Assembly (NCBI GenBank): GCA_035353335.1
Contig: DAOPZJ010000001.1
Location: 52,474 to 110,837, forward strand
Reading direction: 5' to 3'
Length of the DNA stretch: 58,364 bases
Source of the DNA: Oscillospiraceae bacterium
GTDB lineage: Bacteria; Bacillota; Clostridia; Oscillospirales; JAKOTC01
The notes under the pieces were generated by a model. It saw only the letters and a program-made list of their open reading frames with translations, did no database searches and was not told the origin of the DNA. A program made the translations under genes and the position numbers. Below are positions 1-7,360 of the stretch, in pieces (positions within the stretch are counted from its first letter, which is position 1; each line of letters starts with the position of its first letter).

Positions 1-52
1 TCACGAGTTCCAGATTGGCTTCAAGGACTTGTTCTTTCAGCTTTTCGAGCAT
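1..52 (-). CDS. araD: L-ribulose-5-phosphate 4-epimerase, N-terminal fragment
   Basis: Only the first 17 codons are in the window; the gene runs off the left edge. The visible start reads MLEKLKEQVLEANLELV, which matches the conserved N-terminus of AraD, the epimerase that turns L-ribulose 5-phosphate into D-xylulose 5-phosphate. The ATG (52-50) lies inside the end of araB, so the two genes overlap by 16 bases. An AAGGAG ribosome-binding site sits about 8 bases upstream, inside araB. The gene order araB-araD and the overlap support translational coupling in an arabinose operon. The call rests on a short stretch, but the match and context are strong. Confidence 0.85.
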   Translation of the reverse strand, partial: MLEKLKEQVLEANLELV

Positions 53-1665
53 TTCTTGATCTCCTTCAGACGCTTCATCACGTCATTTCCGCCTCTGCCG
101 AAGTAGTCGTGCAGCATGCGGTATTCATAAAATAACTTTTGATAAGTTCGGGCGTTCTCGGCAATCGGGGTATAGGTTTTGCTCTCGGCGGCGCCCATTT
201 TGGCGATTGCGGCTTCAATGGTCGGATAGGCCTTGCCCGCGACTGCGCCGAAAATCGCGCTTCCGAGCGCCGGACCCTGGCTCGCCGCCGCGACGATGAC
301 CGGGATATTCAGCACATCGGCATAAATCTGCATCATAAACGGGTCTTTTTGGCTGATGCCGCCGCTTGCGTACATCACATCGACCGCGAGTCCGTTTTCG
401 CGGAAGTTGTCGACGATCATACGGGTGCCGTAGGCCGTCGCCTCGATCAACGCGCGATAAATCTCTTCGGGCTTGGTTTGAAGCGTCATGCCGACGATCA
501 TGCCGGTCAGGTCGACGTCGACCAGCACCGAGCGGTTGCCGTTCCACCAATCGAGCGCGACAAGGCCGCTCTCGCCGACCGAAAGCGCCTGCGCCTTTTC
601 GCGTAAATATTGATGCACGTTGCCGTGCTTTTTGTATTCTTCGGGCAGGCAGTTTTGAATGAACCACGAGAAGTGGTCGCCGACACAGCTTTGGCCGGCT
701 TCGTAGGCGAATAAGCCCGGCAGCACGCCGTCCTCGACGACGCCGCAGATGCCCGGCGCTTTGATATCGCGGTCGCTCATCATAATATGGCAGGTCGAGG
801 TGCCCATGATGGCGAGCAGCTTGCCGACTCCGTCGATGCCGACGGCGGGCAGGCAGACATGTGCGTCGACATTGCCGACGCTGACAGGGGTGCCTTTGCG
901 CAGACCCGTGAGCTTCGATGCGGCTTCGCTGATGCCGCCCGCGCAGGTGCCGAGCGGGGAGACCGTCGGACAGACCTTTTCTGCGACGAAATTTTCGAGT
1001 TTCGGGTCAAGCGAGGCATAAAACCCACGCGGAGGATATCCGCCCTTTTTATTATATAGCCATTTATAGCCCGCGGCGCAGGCGTTTTTGGTCTCGTTTC
1101 CGGTCAGCACGCGCACAATCCAGTCGCCCGCTTCTTCAAAACGCGCCATCGCGTCGTAAATCTCGGGGGCCTGCTGGACGAGCTCCATGACTTTCGGAAC
1201 CGCCCACTCGGACGAGATTTTGCCGCCGTAATTGCGCAGCCAGGCCTGATTCGAGGCCATTTTGTTGAGGGTGTTGGCCTGCGGCTGGGCGGCGTGGTGC
1301 TTCCAGAGTTTGACGTAAGCATGAGGGTTTTCCTCAAATTCCGGATAAAAGCACAGCGGGACGCCGTCGGCATCGACCGGCAGCACGGTGCAGGCGGTAA
1401 AGTCCGTTCCGACCCCGACAATACTCTTGGGGTCGATATCCTTGATGATTTCGGGGATGGTGTGGGTCAGCACATCGATATAGTCGCGGGGGTGCTGGAG
1501 CGCGTAATCGGGCGGGAGCGGCGTGCCGCAAGGGAGTTTTTCGTCCATGACCCCGTGTGGGTAGTCATAGACCGCGGAGGCGACCTCGCTGCCGTCGGCA
1601 ATATCGACCAAAACCGCCCTTCCCGAGAGCGTTCCGTAGTCGATTCCGATCGCATATTTTTTCAT
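37..1665 (-). CDS. araB: Ribulokinase (L-ribulose kinase)
   Basis: FGGY-family kinase of 542 residues that phosphorylates L-ribulose with ATP in L-arabinose catabolism. The N-terminal phosphate loop reads IGIDYGTLSGRA, as in AraB, and GTDFTAC, GTSTCH and the C-terminal YASGGISQKDPF are family motifs. Length is typical (about 540-570). I start at the ATG at 1665, where an AAAGGG lies 11 bases upstream; a GTG four codons earlier is in frame but overlaps that site. The gene is divergent from the arabinofuranosidase and coupled to araD downstream. Its promoter interlocks with the abfA promoter, so joint control by an arabinose regulator is likely, but no regulator gene is in the window. Confidence 0.95.
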   Translation of the reverse strand: MKKYAIGIDYGTLSGRAVLVDIADGSEVASAVYDYPHGVMDEKLPCGTPLPPDYALQHPRDYIDVLTHTIPEIIKDIDPKSIVGVGTDFTACTVLPVDADGVPLCFYPEFEENPHAYVKLWKHHAAQPQANTLNKMASNQAWLRNYGGKISSEWAVPKVMELVQQAPEIYDAMARFEEAGDWIVRVLTGNETKNACAAGYKWLYNKKGGYPPRGFYASLDPKLENFVAEKVCPTVSPLGTCAGGISEAASKLTGLRKGTPVSVGNVDAHVCLPAVGIDGVGKLLAIMGTSTCHIMMSDRDIKAPGICGVVEDGVLPGLFAYEAGQSCVGDHFSWFIQNCLPEEYKKHGNVHQYLREKAQALSVGESGLVALDWWNGNRSVLVDVDLTGMIVGMTLQTKPEEIYRALIEATAYGTRMIVDNFRENGLAVDVMYASGGISQKDPFMMQIYADVLNIPVIVAAASQGPALGSAIFGAVAGKAYPTIEAAIAKMGAAESKTYTPIAENARTYQKLFYEYRMLHDYFGRGGNDVMKRLKEIKKCSKS

Positions 1666-1704
1666 TAAAAATGCCACCCTTTCGCGTCCTTTGCCGTTTT
1701 TATG

Positions 1705-1733
1705 ATTTTAGCATATTGACTTTGTTTTGGCAA
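1705..1733 (-). promoter_or_regulatory. araB promoter, extended -10
   Basis: Reading the minus strand, TTGCCA (1733-1728) is separated by 17 bases from TAAAAT (1710-1705), which is preceded by TGC to give an extended -10. It lies about 40 bases ahead of the araB start. It overlaps the opposing abfA promoter. Confidence 0.7.
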
Positions 1734-1743
1734 GATTTATAAT
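1716..1743 (+). promoter_or_regulatory. abfA promoter
   Basis: TTGACT (1716-1721), 16 bases, then a perfect TATAAT (1738-1743), about 30 bases ahead of the arabinofuranosidase start. Its -35 box falls inside the spacer of the araB promoter on the other strand, so the two promoters cannot easily be bound by polymerase at once. Confidence 0.75.
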
Positions 1744-1773
1744 GATATCAATACCGAAAGGAGCACAATTCCT

Positions 1774-3201
1774 ATGCGCATGACCATCGACTGCACCAAC
1801 CGCAAAAGCGTGATCGCGCCCGAACTTTACGGCAGTTTTGCCGAACACCTCGGCAGATGCATCTACGAGGGGCTTTTCGTCGGCGAAGATTCGAATATCC
1901 CCAACAAAAACGGCATGCGCACCGATGTGGTCGAGGCGCTGAAAGAACTGAAACTGCCGGTGCTGCGCTGGCCGGGCGGCTGCTTTGCCGATGAATACCA
2001 CTGGCGCGACGGCATCGGGCCGAAGGAAAAACGCCCGCCGATGATCAACACCCACTGGGGCGGTGTCAGCGACGACAACAGCTTCGGCACGCATGAATTT
2101 TTGGAGCTCTGCGAACAACTGGGCTGCGAGCCGTATATCACCGGTAACCTCGGCAGCGGCACGGTTGAAGAGATGTCGAAGTGGATTGAATATATGACCG
2201 CCGAGGGCGACTCCGAAATGACCCGGCTGCGCAAGCAAAACGGACGCGAAGCCCCTTGGAAGATTAAATATTTCGGCGTCGGCAACGAAAACTGGGGCTG
2301 CGGCGGCAACATGACCGCCGAGTTTTACGCGCACCAATACCGCCGGTATGCGACTTACTGCCGCAATTATCCGGGTAATAAACTGTATAAAGTGGCCTGC
2401 GGACCTTACGATGATCTGTACTCTTGGACCGAAACGATCATTCCGCTGGTCAAGGACCGCTGTGACGCAATTTCGCTGCACTGCTACACCTGGTGCAAAT
2501 CGAGAGCGCGTGAGGTCTCGGCAGAGCAATACGACGGGCTGATGAAGCGTGCGCGCATCATCGGCAAATTCATCGACGGACATTTGGATATCATGAATCG
2601 GTACGACCCCGAGCACAAAGTCAAATTGATTGTGGACGAATGGGGCACCTGGTATCACAAGGAACTCGGCAGCGTCGACGGATTTTTATATCAGCAGAGC
2701 ACGATGGCCGACGCGCTGGTTGCGGCGATCTCGTTCGATATCTTTAACGCGCGCTGCGACCGCATCAGCATGGCGAACATTGCCCAGACGGCAAACGTGC
2801 TGCAGGCGGCGGTGCTGACCGAGGGTGAACGGATGGTTAAGACGCCGACGTTTTATGCGTTCAAACTCTACACCGGGCATATGGGAAGCACGCTGCTCGG
2901 GTCGTTCGCCGAAAATGAGAATGAAAATATCTCGCACACAGCATCGGTCAACGAAAACGGCGAAGTGTTTTTGACCATTTCCAACACGTCTTTGGACAAG
3001 AGCTATGAACTCGATGCGACTGTGGTCGGGCATGAAACCAAGGCAGTCAACGCCGAGATTATCACTGCCGACCGGTTGGCTTATAACGACTTTGAAAAGC
3101 CCGAACAGGTCAATATCAAACCGTTTGACGGCGTAAAAGCGGTTCACGGCGGATTGAGGATCACATTGCCGCCGTGCAGCGTCGTCTCGGTAAAATTTTA
3201 A
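1774..3201 (+). CDS. abfA: Alpha-L-arabinofuranosidase, GH51
   Basis: Retaining exo-glycosidase of 475 residues that releases L-arabinose from arabinan and arabinoxylan fragments. The (beta/alpha)8 barrel carries WPGGCFADEYHW near residue 70, the GNENWGCGG acid/base motif (Glu172) and the VDEWGTWY nucleophile motif (Glu289). The C-terminal beta domain follows from about residue 380. No signal peptide is seen, so it acts in the cytoplasm on imported oligosaccharides. AAAGGAG lies 10 bases ahead of the ATG. The product feeds the divergent AraB/AraD pathway. Confidence 0.95.
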   Translation: MRMTIDCTNRKSVIAPELYGSFAEHLGRCIYEGLFVGEDSNIPNKNGMRTDVVEALKELKLPVLRWPGGCFADEYHWRDGIGPKEKRPPMINTHWGGVSDDNSFGTHEFLELCEQLGCEPYITGNLGSGTVEEMSKWIEYMTAEGDSEMTRLRKQNGREAPWKIKYFGVGNENWGCGGNMTAEFYAHQYRRYATYCRNYPGNKLYKVACGPYDDLYSWTETIIPLVKDRCDAISLHCYTWCKSRAREVSAEQYDGLMKRARIIGKFIDGHLDIMNRYDPEHKVKLIVDEWGTWYHKELGSVDGFLYQQSTMADALVAAISFDIFNARCDRISMANIAQTANVLQAAVLTEGERMVKTPTFYAFKLYTGHMGSTLLGSFAENENENISHTASVNENGEVFLTISNTSLDKSYELDATVVGHETKAVNAEIITADRLAYNDFEKPEQVNIKPFDGVKAVHGGLRITLPPCSVVSVKF

Positions 3202-3210
3202 TCGATTGAT

Positions 3211-3447
3211 ATGCCTTGCAAATGTCTGTTAAAAGACGGAGAACCGCTGTATGATACGGTGGCCGCCTATCTCGCCGCGCTGCCCGAAGAACTGAAAGCC
3301 GACGAAAAGACGGTGAATATGCGGCTGGCGATTTGCGAAAAATGCGATTGCCTTTGGGACGGCATCTGCCGAAAATGCGGGTGTTATGTGCAGGCAAGGG
3401 CGGCGAAAAAGGATCAAAGATGTCCGCATGAAGACCGGAATTGGTGA
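3211..3447 (+). CDS. Small Cys-rich protein, DUF6171-like
   Basis: A 78-residue protein with a C-terminal cluster of cysteines: CEKCDCLWDGICRKCGCY followed by a Cys near residue 72. The spacing suggests a zinc- or metal-binding knuckle. The RAAKK..RCP ending resembles small clostridial proteins grouped as DUF6171, from memory and not checked. It starts 9 bases after abfA, in the same frame as abfA, and I see no clear ribosome-binding site, so translation may depend on the upstream gene. Function is unknown; no link to arabinose use can be read from the sequence. Confidence 0.6.
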   Translation: MPCKCLLKDGEPLYDTVAAYLAALPEELKADEKTVNMRLAICEKCDCLWDGICRKCGCYVQARAAKKDQRCPHEDRNW

Positions 3448-3486
3448 TCACGGCATTTCGGATATCGCCTTTTACCCTTATAAAAG

Positions 3487-4131
3487 CTAAAGAAGCGTTA
3501 TCGAATGTTGATCAAATAGGATCAATCCGTCCTGCTTCATTTTGGCCAGTTCTCTTGAAAGAGAAGTTCTCTGAACGCCGAACTGATCCGCAAGCGCCTT
3601 TTTAGTCATGTTCAGACGCACACAGTCGGAACCCTGCTTTTTGCTTTCACCTTTCAGAAATTCGATCAAACTCTCTCTGATGGTCTTGTTGACATAACGC
3701 TTGATGGTATTGCTCAAAATAAAAGCATGGTCGGAGATATATTCCAAAAAGGACAACAGGATATCGGGATGGATTGAAAACAAATGCAGCAGGGTCTGCT
3801 TTTCAATTTTAAGAATCACTCCGGATTGCCTGGCGGCCACGGTCATGGGATAATTTCCGTTCTTGGAAAACAACAGATTTCCCCCGAGCAAATCTCCTTG
3901 GGAGAACTCTGCGATTGTCAGCAACCCGCCGGATTCATCGATTCTCTCTATAGCGATTTTCCCGGAAAGGATGACTTCCAGCCCGGTGCATAATTCATTT
4001 TCAAGATGGATTACGGTGTTTTTGCCGTAAGAGATAAACCGGAACTGCCCATGATTGAGATAGGACTGAATTTCTTTTTGGGACAAATTCCTGAGCAGGG
4101 CTGAATGATTCAGCAGCTTTTCATATTGCAT
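3487..4131 (-). CDS. Crp/Fnr family transcriptional regulator
   Basis: Protein of 214 residues with an N-terminal cyclic-nucleotide-binding-type beta roll (about 20-130, with the GDLLGGNLLFSKNG turn), a dimerisation helix and a C-terminal winged helix. The recognition helix lies in KKALADQFGVQRTSLSRELAKM. No N-terminal cysteine cluster like that of Fnr is present, so the signal is not obvious and is unlikely to be a directly bound Fe-S cluster. A GGGAGA site lies 5 bases ahead of the ATG. It is divergent from a membrane 4Fe-4S protein, and a 6+6 inverted repeat lies between them, so it probably controls itself and that gene. Its base composition looks more AT-rich than its neighbours. Confidence 0.88.
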   Translation of the reverse strand: MQYEKLLNHSALLRNLSQKEIQSYLNHGQFRFISYGKNTVIHLENELCTGLEVILSGKIAIERIDESGGLLTIAEFSQGDLLGGNLLFSKNGNYPMTVAARQSGVILKIEKQTLLHLFSIHPDILLSFLEYISDHAFILSNTIKRYVNKTIRESLIEFLKGESKKQGSDCVRLNMTKKALADQFGVQRTSLSRELAKMKQDGLILFDQHSITLL

Positions 4132-4147
4132 ATAATTCTCCCGAAGT

Positions 4148-4161
4148 GTTACCTTGGTAAC
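4148..4161. promoter_or_regulatory. Candidate operator, inverted repeat
   Basis: GTTACC, two bases, GGTAAC: a perfect 6+6 inverted repeat between the divergent regulator and 4Fe-4S genes. It overlaps the -35 region of the rightward promoter and lies in the start region of the leftward transcript, so a bound protein could affect both. It is shorter than a classical Crp site, so the link to this Crp/Fnr protein is inferred from position. Confidence 0.5.
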
Positions 4162-4181
4162 GCCTTGCTTTTTATTATAAT
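4154..4181 (+). promoter_or_regulatory. Promoter for the 4Fe-4S membrane protein
   Basis: TTGGTA (4154-4159), 16 bases, TATAAT (4176-4181). The weak -35 lies within the inverted repeat at 4148-4161, which fits a promoter under direct control by the neighbouring regulator. Confidence 0.5.
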
Positions 4182-4202
4182 GATATCATGTGTCCTTGGC
4201 AA
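4174..4202 (-). promoter_or_regulatory. Promoter for the Crp/Fnr regulator gene
   Basis: On the minus strand TTGCCA (4202-4197), 17 bases, TATAAT (4179-4174), about 43 bases ahead of the start codon. The -10 box shares bases with the opposing promoter's -10. Confidence 0.6.
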
Positions 4203-4252
4203 GGGTTGACCGATGCCCCGGCAAACAGGAGCCGGATTGAAGGAGGATACAT

Positions 4253-4894
4253 ATGAAGATTTGGGCTGCGATTATCAGGGTGTTGTTTTTGGCTTTGTTT
4301 TTGTTTCTCGTCATCACAGGTAAAATGTTTTTATGGCTTGCGCTGTTCGGTGTCAGCTTGGCGGCGGCGATTTTTTTCGGCCGGATCTACTGCGGTTATA
4401 TCTGTCCGATGAACACGCTGATGATTCCTGCGCAATGGCTTTCAAAGAAACTGAAATTTCAGACCGATAAAACGCCCAAATGGCTGGAAAACGGTGTTTT
4501 TGCCTGGATATTTTTCGTTGTGACCGTTGCGGTTGTGGTGATATCTCAAAAAGTTTTACATAAAAATCTGCCGTTTTTGTTGATCTGGCTGGCTATTTCC
4601 GTGCTCGTGACGCTGCGGTACAAGCCGGAGGTCTTTCATAATTTGTTGTGCCCTTTCGGTGCTTTGCAAAAGCTGGCGGGAAAGTTCTCATTCTTATCAA
4701 AGAGAGTTCATTCCGACCGCTGTATCGGCTGCAAATTGTGTGAAAAGGCCTGTCCGTCAAAAGCGATTGCCGTTATGTTGGAAGATAAAAAAGCTAAAAT
4801 TGATAAAAAGTTGTGCCACCAATGCGAAAATTGCACATTGATATGCCCCAAGAACGCAATTGATTACGGACGGACTTTTAAAAAGAAACCATAA
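4253..4894 (+). CDS. Membrane-bound 4Fe-4S protein, NapH/CcoG-like
   Basis: Protein of 213 residues. Membrane helices lie near residues 4-20, 24-40, 82-104 and 108-124. The helix-linked motifs CGYICPMNT and LLCPFGAL match the Fer4_5 type seen in NapH, NosR and CcoG. Two classical ferredoxin motifs follow: CIGCKLCEKACP and CHQCENCTLICP, enough for two [4Fe-4S] clusters on the cytoplasmic side. The likely role is electron transfer between a membrane carrier and a soluble partner; the partner is not in the window. GAAGGAGG gives a strong ribosome-binding site. It is divergent from the Crp/Fnr regulator, which is probably its controller. Confidence 0.85.
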   Translation: MKIWAAIIRVLFLALFLFLVITGKMFLWLALFGVSLAAAIFFGRIYCGYICPMNTLMIPAQWLSKKLKFQTDKTPKWLENGVFAWIFFVVTVAVVVISQKVLHKNLPFLLIWLAISVLVTLRYKPEVFHNLLCPFGALQKLAGKFSFLSKRVHSDRCIGCKLCEKACPSKAIAVMLEDKKAKIDKKLCHQCENCTLICPKNAIDYGRTFKKKP

Positions 4895-4905
4895 ATCAAT
4901 CAGAG

Positions 4906-7011
4906 TTATGCGATCACTTCCACGCCGTGGGGGACGGTGCAGGAGAGTTCGAGTTTACCGTTTTTACGTTTCCAATGCACGGTGATTTTGCCTTTGACCG
5001 TGTCGAGCTCGCAGTCGCAGCGGGTCAGGTCTCCGAAGGCAAGCGGTCGGATGCGCACCTTGGAAAATCCGGGTTCGGCGGGCTTGATTCCGGCGACGCT
5101 TTTGATGAGCCACGCCATGAACGAGGAATACATGTGGTGGTTTTGGGAGTTGCCTTCCTGCCAGGTCTCGCACAGGGTGGTCGCGCCGCGCTTGAGCCAA
5201 TCGGTATAGGACGGATAGCCCTCGGAAAGCAGGATTTTTAAGCCGTATTCCGAGAGACCACATTTGTCGAGCGCCGGGTAGAGCCGACGCAGGCCGACCA
5301 TGCCGCAGTGGTGGTGGAGGTTGTGGCGTTCGACCGCTCGGGCAAGCTGACCGGCGAGCGGGGCGAGGTCGTCGTAAATGTCGTAATAGATCAGCATGGA
5401 GACGGCGGTCTGTTCGTCGACGGTACAAAGGCCGTCTTTGATGTATTTCGCTTTGATGCGTTCGCGCAGGGCGGCGGCTTTTTCGGCGAAATCGGATTCT
5501 TGACCCGCCAATTGCGCGGCGAGTACGGCGATGTCGTAAAAACCGACGAGCATTGCGGAATCGGTCAGTTCAATCGGCGTCGGGGAGGCCTCGAGGGTCT
5601 CATAAGGACCCGCCCAGTCACACAGACCATACGCGATCAAACCGTCTGCGTTGAACTTGCGTTCATTAAAAGCGAGGTATTTGGTAAACGCGGAAAGGCA
5701 GTCAACTAAAGGCTGCTTGTCGCCGCGGATTTGGTAGAGGCGAGTTGGGATTTCGAACAGCACCGAACCCGAGAGCGGGCCGCTTCCCCACTCATAACCC
5801 CAACCGCCGGTCGGGATAATGCCGGGCAGAGAGCCGTCGGGGCGCTGCGCGTCGAGGATATCCCTCAGCCATTTTTTCAACAGCTTTTCGGTCGAAAAAT
5901 CGAGCAGAAATTGCTCGGTGGAGGAGGCCGCATCGTTGGTCCAGCCGAGTTTTTCGCGGGTCGGGCAATCGGTTGGCATATAGAATAGGTTCGACAGCGT
6001 CGCGTTCTGACCGAGTTTAAACAGGGCGTTCAGCGACGGATCGGAACAGGAGAATTTAGAGGCAAATTTGACGTTTTGATGGACGAACACCGCCGTCAGC
6101 TTGGCGTTCTCGGGTTTCTCGAGACCCGTGACCGTGACATAGCGAAAGCCGTGATAAGCGAAAAGAGGGCTGTGGGTCGCGGGTTTGCCGGAGCAGATGA
6201 ATTCATCGGTCGCAAAGACGCTGTGCGGGAAATATTCGCGCATGCCGTTCATCACCAAACCGTTATCGTCGGCCTGCTCGCCGTAACGGATTGTCAGTTT
6301 ATCGCCGCTTTTTTGATTTGCGGTCACGCGGACATATCCGGACATGTTTTGGTTGAAATCATATAAATAATCGCCGCTGGGGAGTTTTACAATGCTTTTT
6401 GGGGAAAATTCCGCGCATTCGCGGATGGGTTCGCAAGTGCATTCGCGTAAAATCCCCGCGGGCGGGTTGGGGTCTGAAAAGGCAAACTGCCAATCCGAAT
6501 CATCATAATCAAGGGTGTTCCACGCGGGGTCATAAAGTCGGGCGTCGAAGTGCTCGCCGCTGCGCAGGTGGTTGAAGATGATCGGGGAGCGGTCGAAGGA
6601 ATATTTCCATTCGCTGTCGCTTTTTAAGAGTACTTCCCCGTCGAGTTCGAGTTCAAGCGCGAATTTGGGCTTATCGCGCCAGGGGGCTTTGTCATAGTCC
6701 CAGGGCGTGGAATAGCTTTCGTTATACCAGCCGTTGCCCAAGATTACCGCCGCAATGTTTTCGCCGGGTTTTAAATATTTGGTCACGTCGTAGCGGTTGT
6801 ACCACAGGGTTTTGGTGTAATCGCTGACCGGGGCGGTGAACAGGTCAGTCGTGACGCGTTGGCTGTTCAGCCAATAATAGCCGTAACCGAGGCCGCAGAC
6901 GGTCAGGACGGCTTTTTTAAAGGGCCTGTCCGGCAGCAGCATAAATTTACGCCGAAATAACGGTGCGGTATCGGATTCACGGTTTGTGGTGATGAAATCG
7001 GTGTTGGTCAT
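4906..7011 (-). CDS. Alpha-L-rhamnosidase, GH78
   Basis: Inverting glycosidase of 701 residues that removes terminal L-rhamnose from pectin side chains or plant glycosides. The N-terminal beta-sandwich modules (about 10-310) include GLGYGYYWLNSQRV. The (alpha/alpha)6 catalytic domain has DCPTREKLGWTNDA near residue 350, the typical GH78 acidic motif, then the WGYEWGSG and TTLCETW segments. The C-terminal beta domain ends the protein. No signal peptide is visible, so it is probably cytoplasmic. It converges on the 4Fe-4S gene with 11 bases between the stops. Rhamnose released here could be handled by RhaM at 39.4 kb. Confidence 0.93.
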   Translation of the reverse strand: MTNTDFITTNRESDTAPLFRRKFMLLPDRPFKKAVLTVCGLGYGYYWLNSQRVTTDLFTAPVSDYTKTLWYNRYDVTKYLKPGENIAAVILGNGWYNESYSTPWDYDKAPWRDKPKFALELELDGEVLLKSDSEWKYSFDRSPIIFNHLRSGEHFDARLYDPAWNTLDYDDSDWQFAFSDPNPPAGILRECTCEPIRECAEFSPKSIVKLPSGDYLYDFNQNMSGYVRVTANQKSGDKLTIRYGEQADDNGLVMNGMREYFPHSVFATDEFICSGKPATHSPLFAYHGFRYVTVTGLEKPENAKLTAVFVHQNVKFASKFSCSDPSLNALFKLGQNATLSNLFYMPTDCPTREKLGWTNDAASSTEQFLLDFSTEKLLKKWLRDILDAQRPDGSLPGIIPTGGWGYEWGSGPLSGSVLFEIPTRLYQIRGDKQPLVDCLSAFTKYLAFNERKFNADGLIAYGLCDWAGPYETLEASPTPIELTDSAMLVGFYDIAVLAAQLAGQESDFAEKAAALRERIKAKYIKDGLCTVDEQTAVSMLIYYDIYDDLAPLAGQLARAVERHNLHHHCGMVGLRRLYPALDKCGLSEYGLKILLSEGYPSYTDWLKRGATTLCETWQEGNSQNHHMYSSFMAWLIKSVAGIKPAEPGFSKVRIRPLAFGDLTRCDCELDTVKGKITVHWKRKNGKLELSCTVPHGVEVIA

Positions 7012-7070
7012 GGGGATACCGGCTTTCGGGTTAATTCAGAATGCAGCAAATCGAAATTTTGAGTTTTATA

Positions 7071-7273
7071 TCAATGACACGGATGTATGATTTCTGCCAC
7101 GGCATTGTTTTGGCAATAGCCGATGCATTTCATGCACCCTCTGCATTTATAAAAATCAACCCATGGTTTATCTTCGGTGCTCTCTCTGATGATGGCGTCA
7201 CCATCGCATTTCTCTTTGACATGGCAAGTGGAACAGTTTTTACAGAATTCCGGTTTTATAATGGCTTTTTCAT
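7071..7273 (-). CDS. Ferredoxin-like 4Fe-4S protein, frameshifted start
   Basis: The body contains CKNCSTC...C and CRGCMKCIGYC, a ferredoxin-like pattern for one or two Fe-S clusters. In the present sequence the frame is open only from a TTG at 7331 and would begin with residues encoded by a dispersed repeat, which is implausible. A GAGGAG site and ATG at 7273-7271 are followed by a run of five A; adding one A gives a clean 67-residue protein starting MKKAIIKPEF. I therefore give the repaired span and regard the lost A as a sequencing error or recent mutation. The function is unknown beyond probable electron transfer. Confidence 0.6.
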
Positions 7274-7288
7274 ATTCTCCTCGTAATC

Positions 7289-7348
7289 CGTCATTGCGAG
7301 CGAAGCGCGGAAATCCAGACCGTTGTGGCAATTAAAGTTGCTTTGCAA
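7289..7348. repeat. Short copy of a dispersed repeat
   Basis: A roughly 60-base segment begins CGTCATTGCGAGCGAAGCG and ends TTTGCAAAGAC. The ends form an imperfect inverted repeat, and the sequence resembles the larger element at 37561-37712. It lies between the ferredoxin gene start and the end of pcrA. Confidence 0.5.
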
Positions 7349-7360
7349 AGACAGTGGGCA

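Noticed and set aside
1708..2658. Minus-strand open frame of 316 codons
   Set aside because: Antisense to the GH51 gene and runs into the araB/abfA promoter region.
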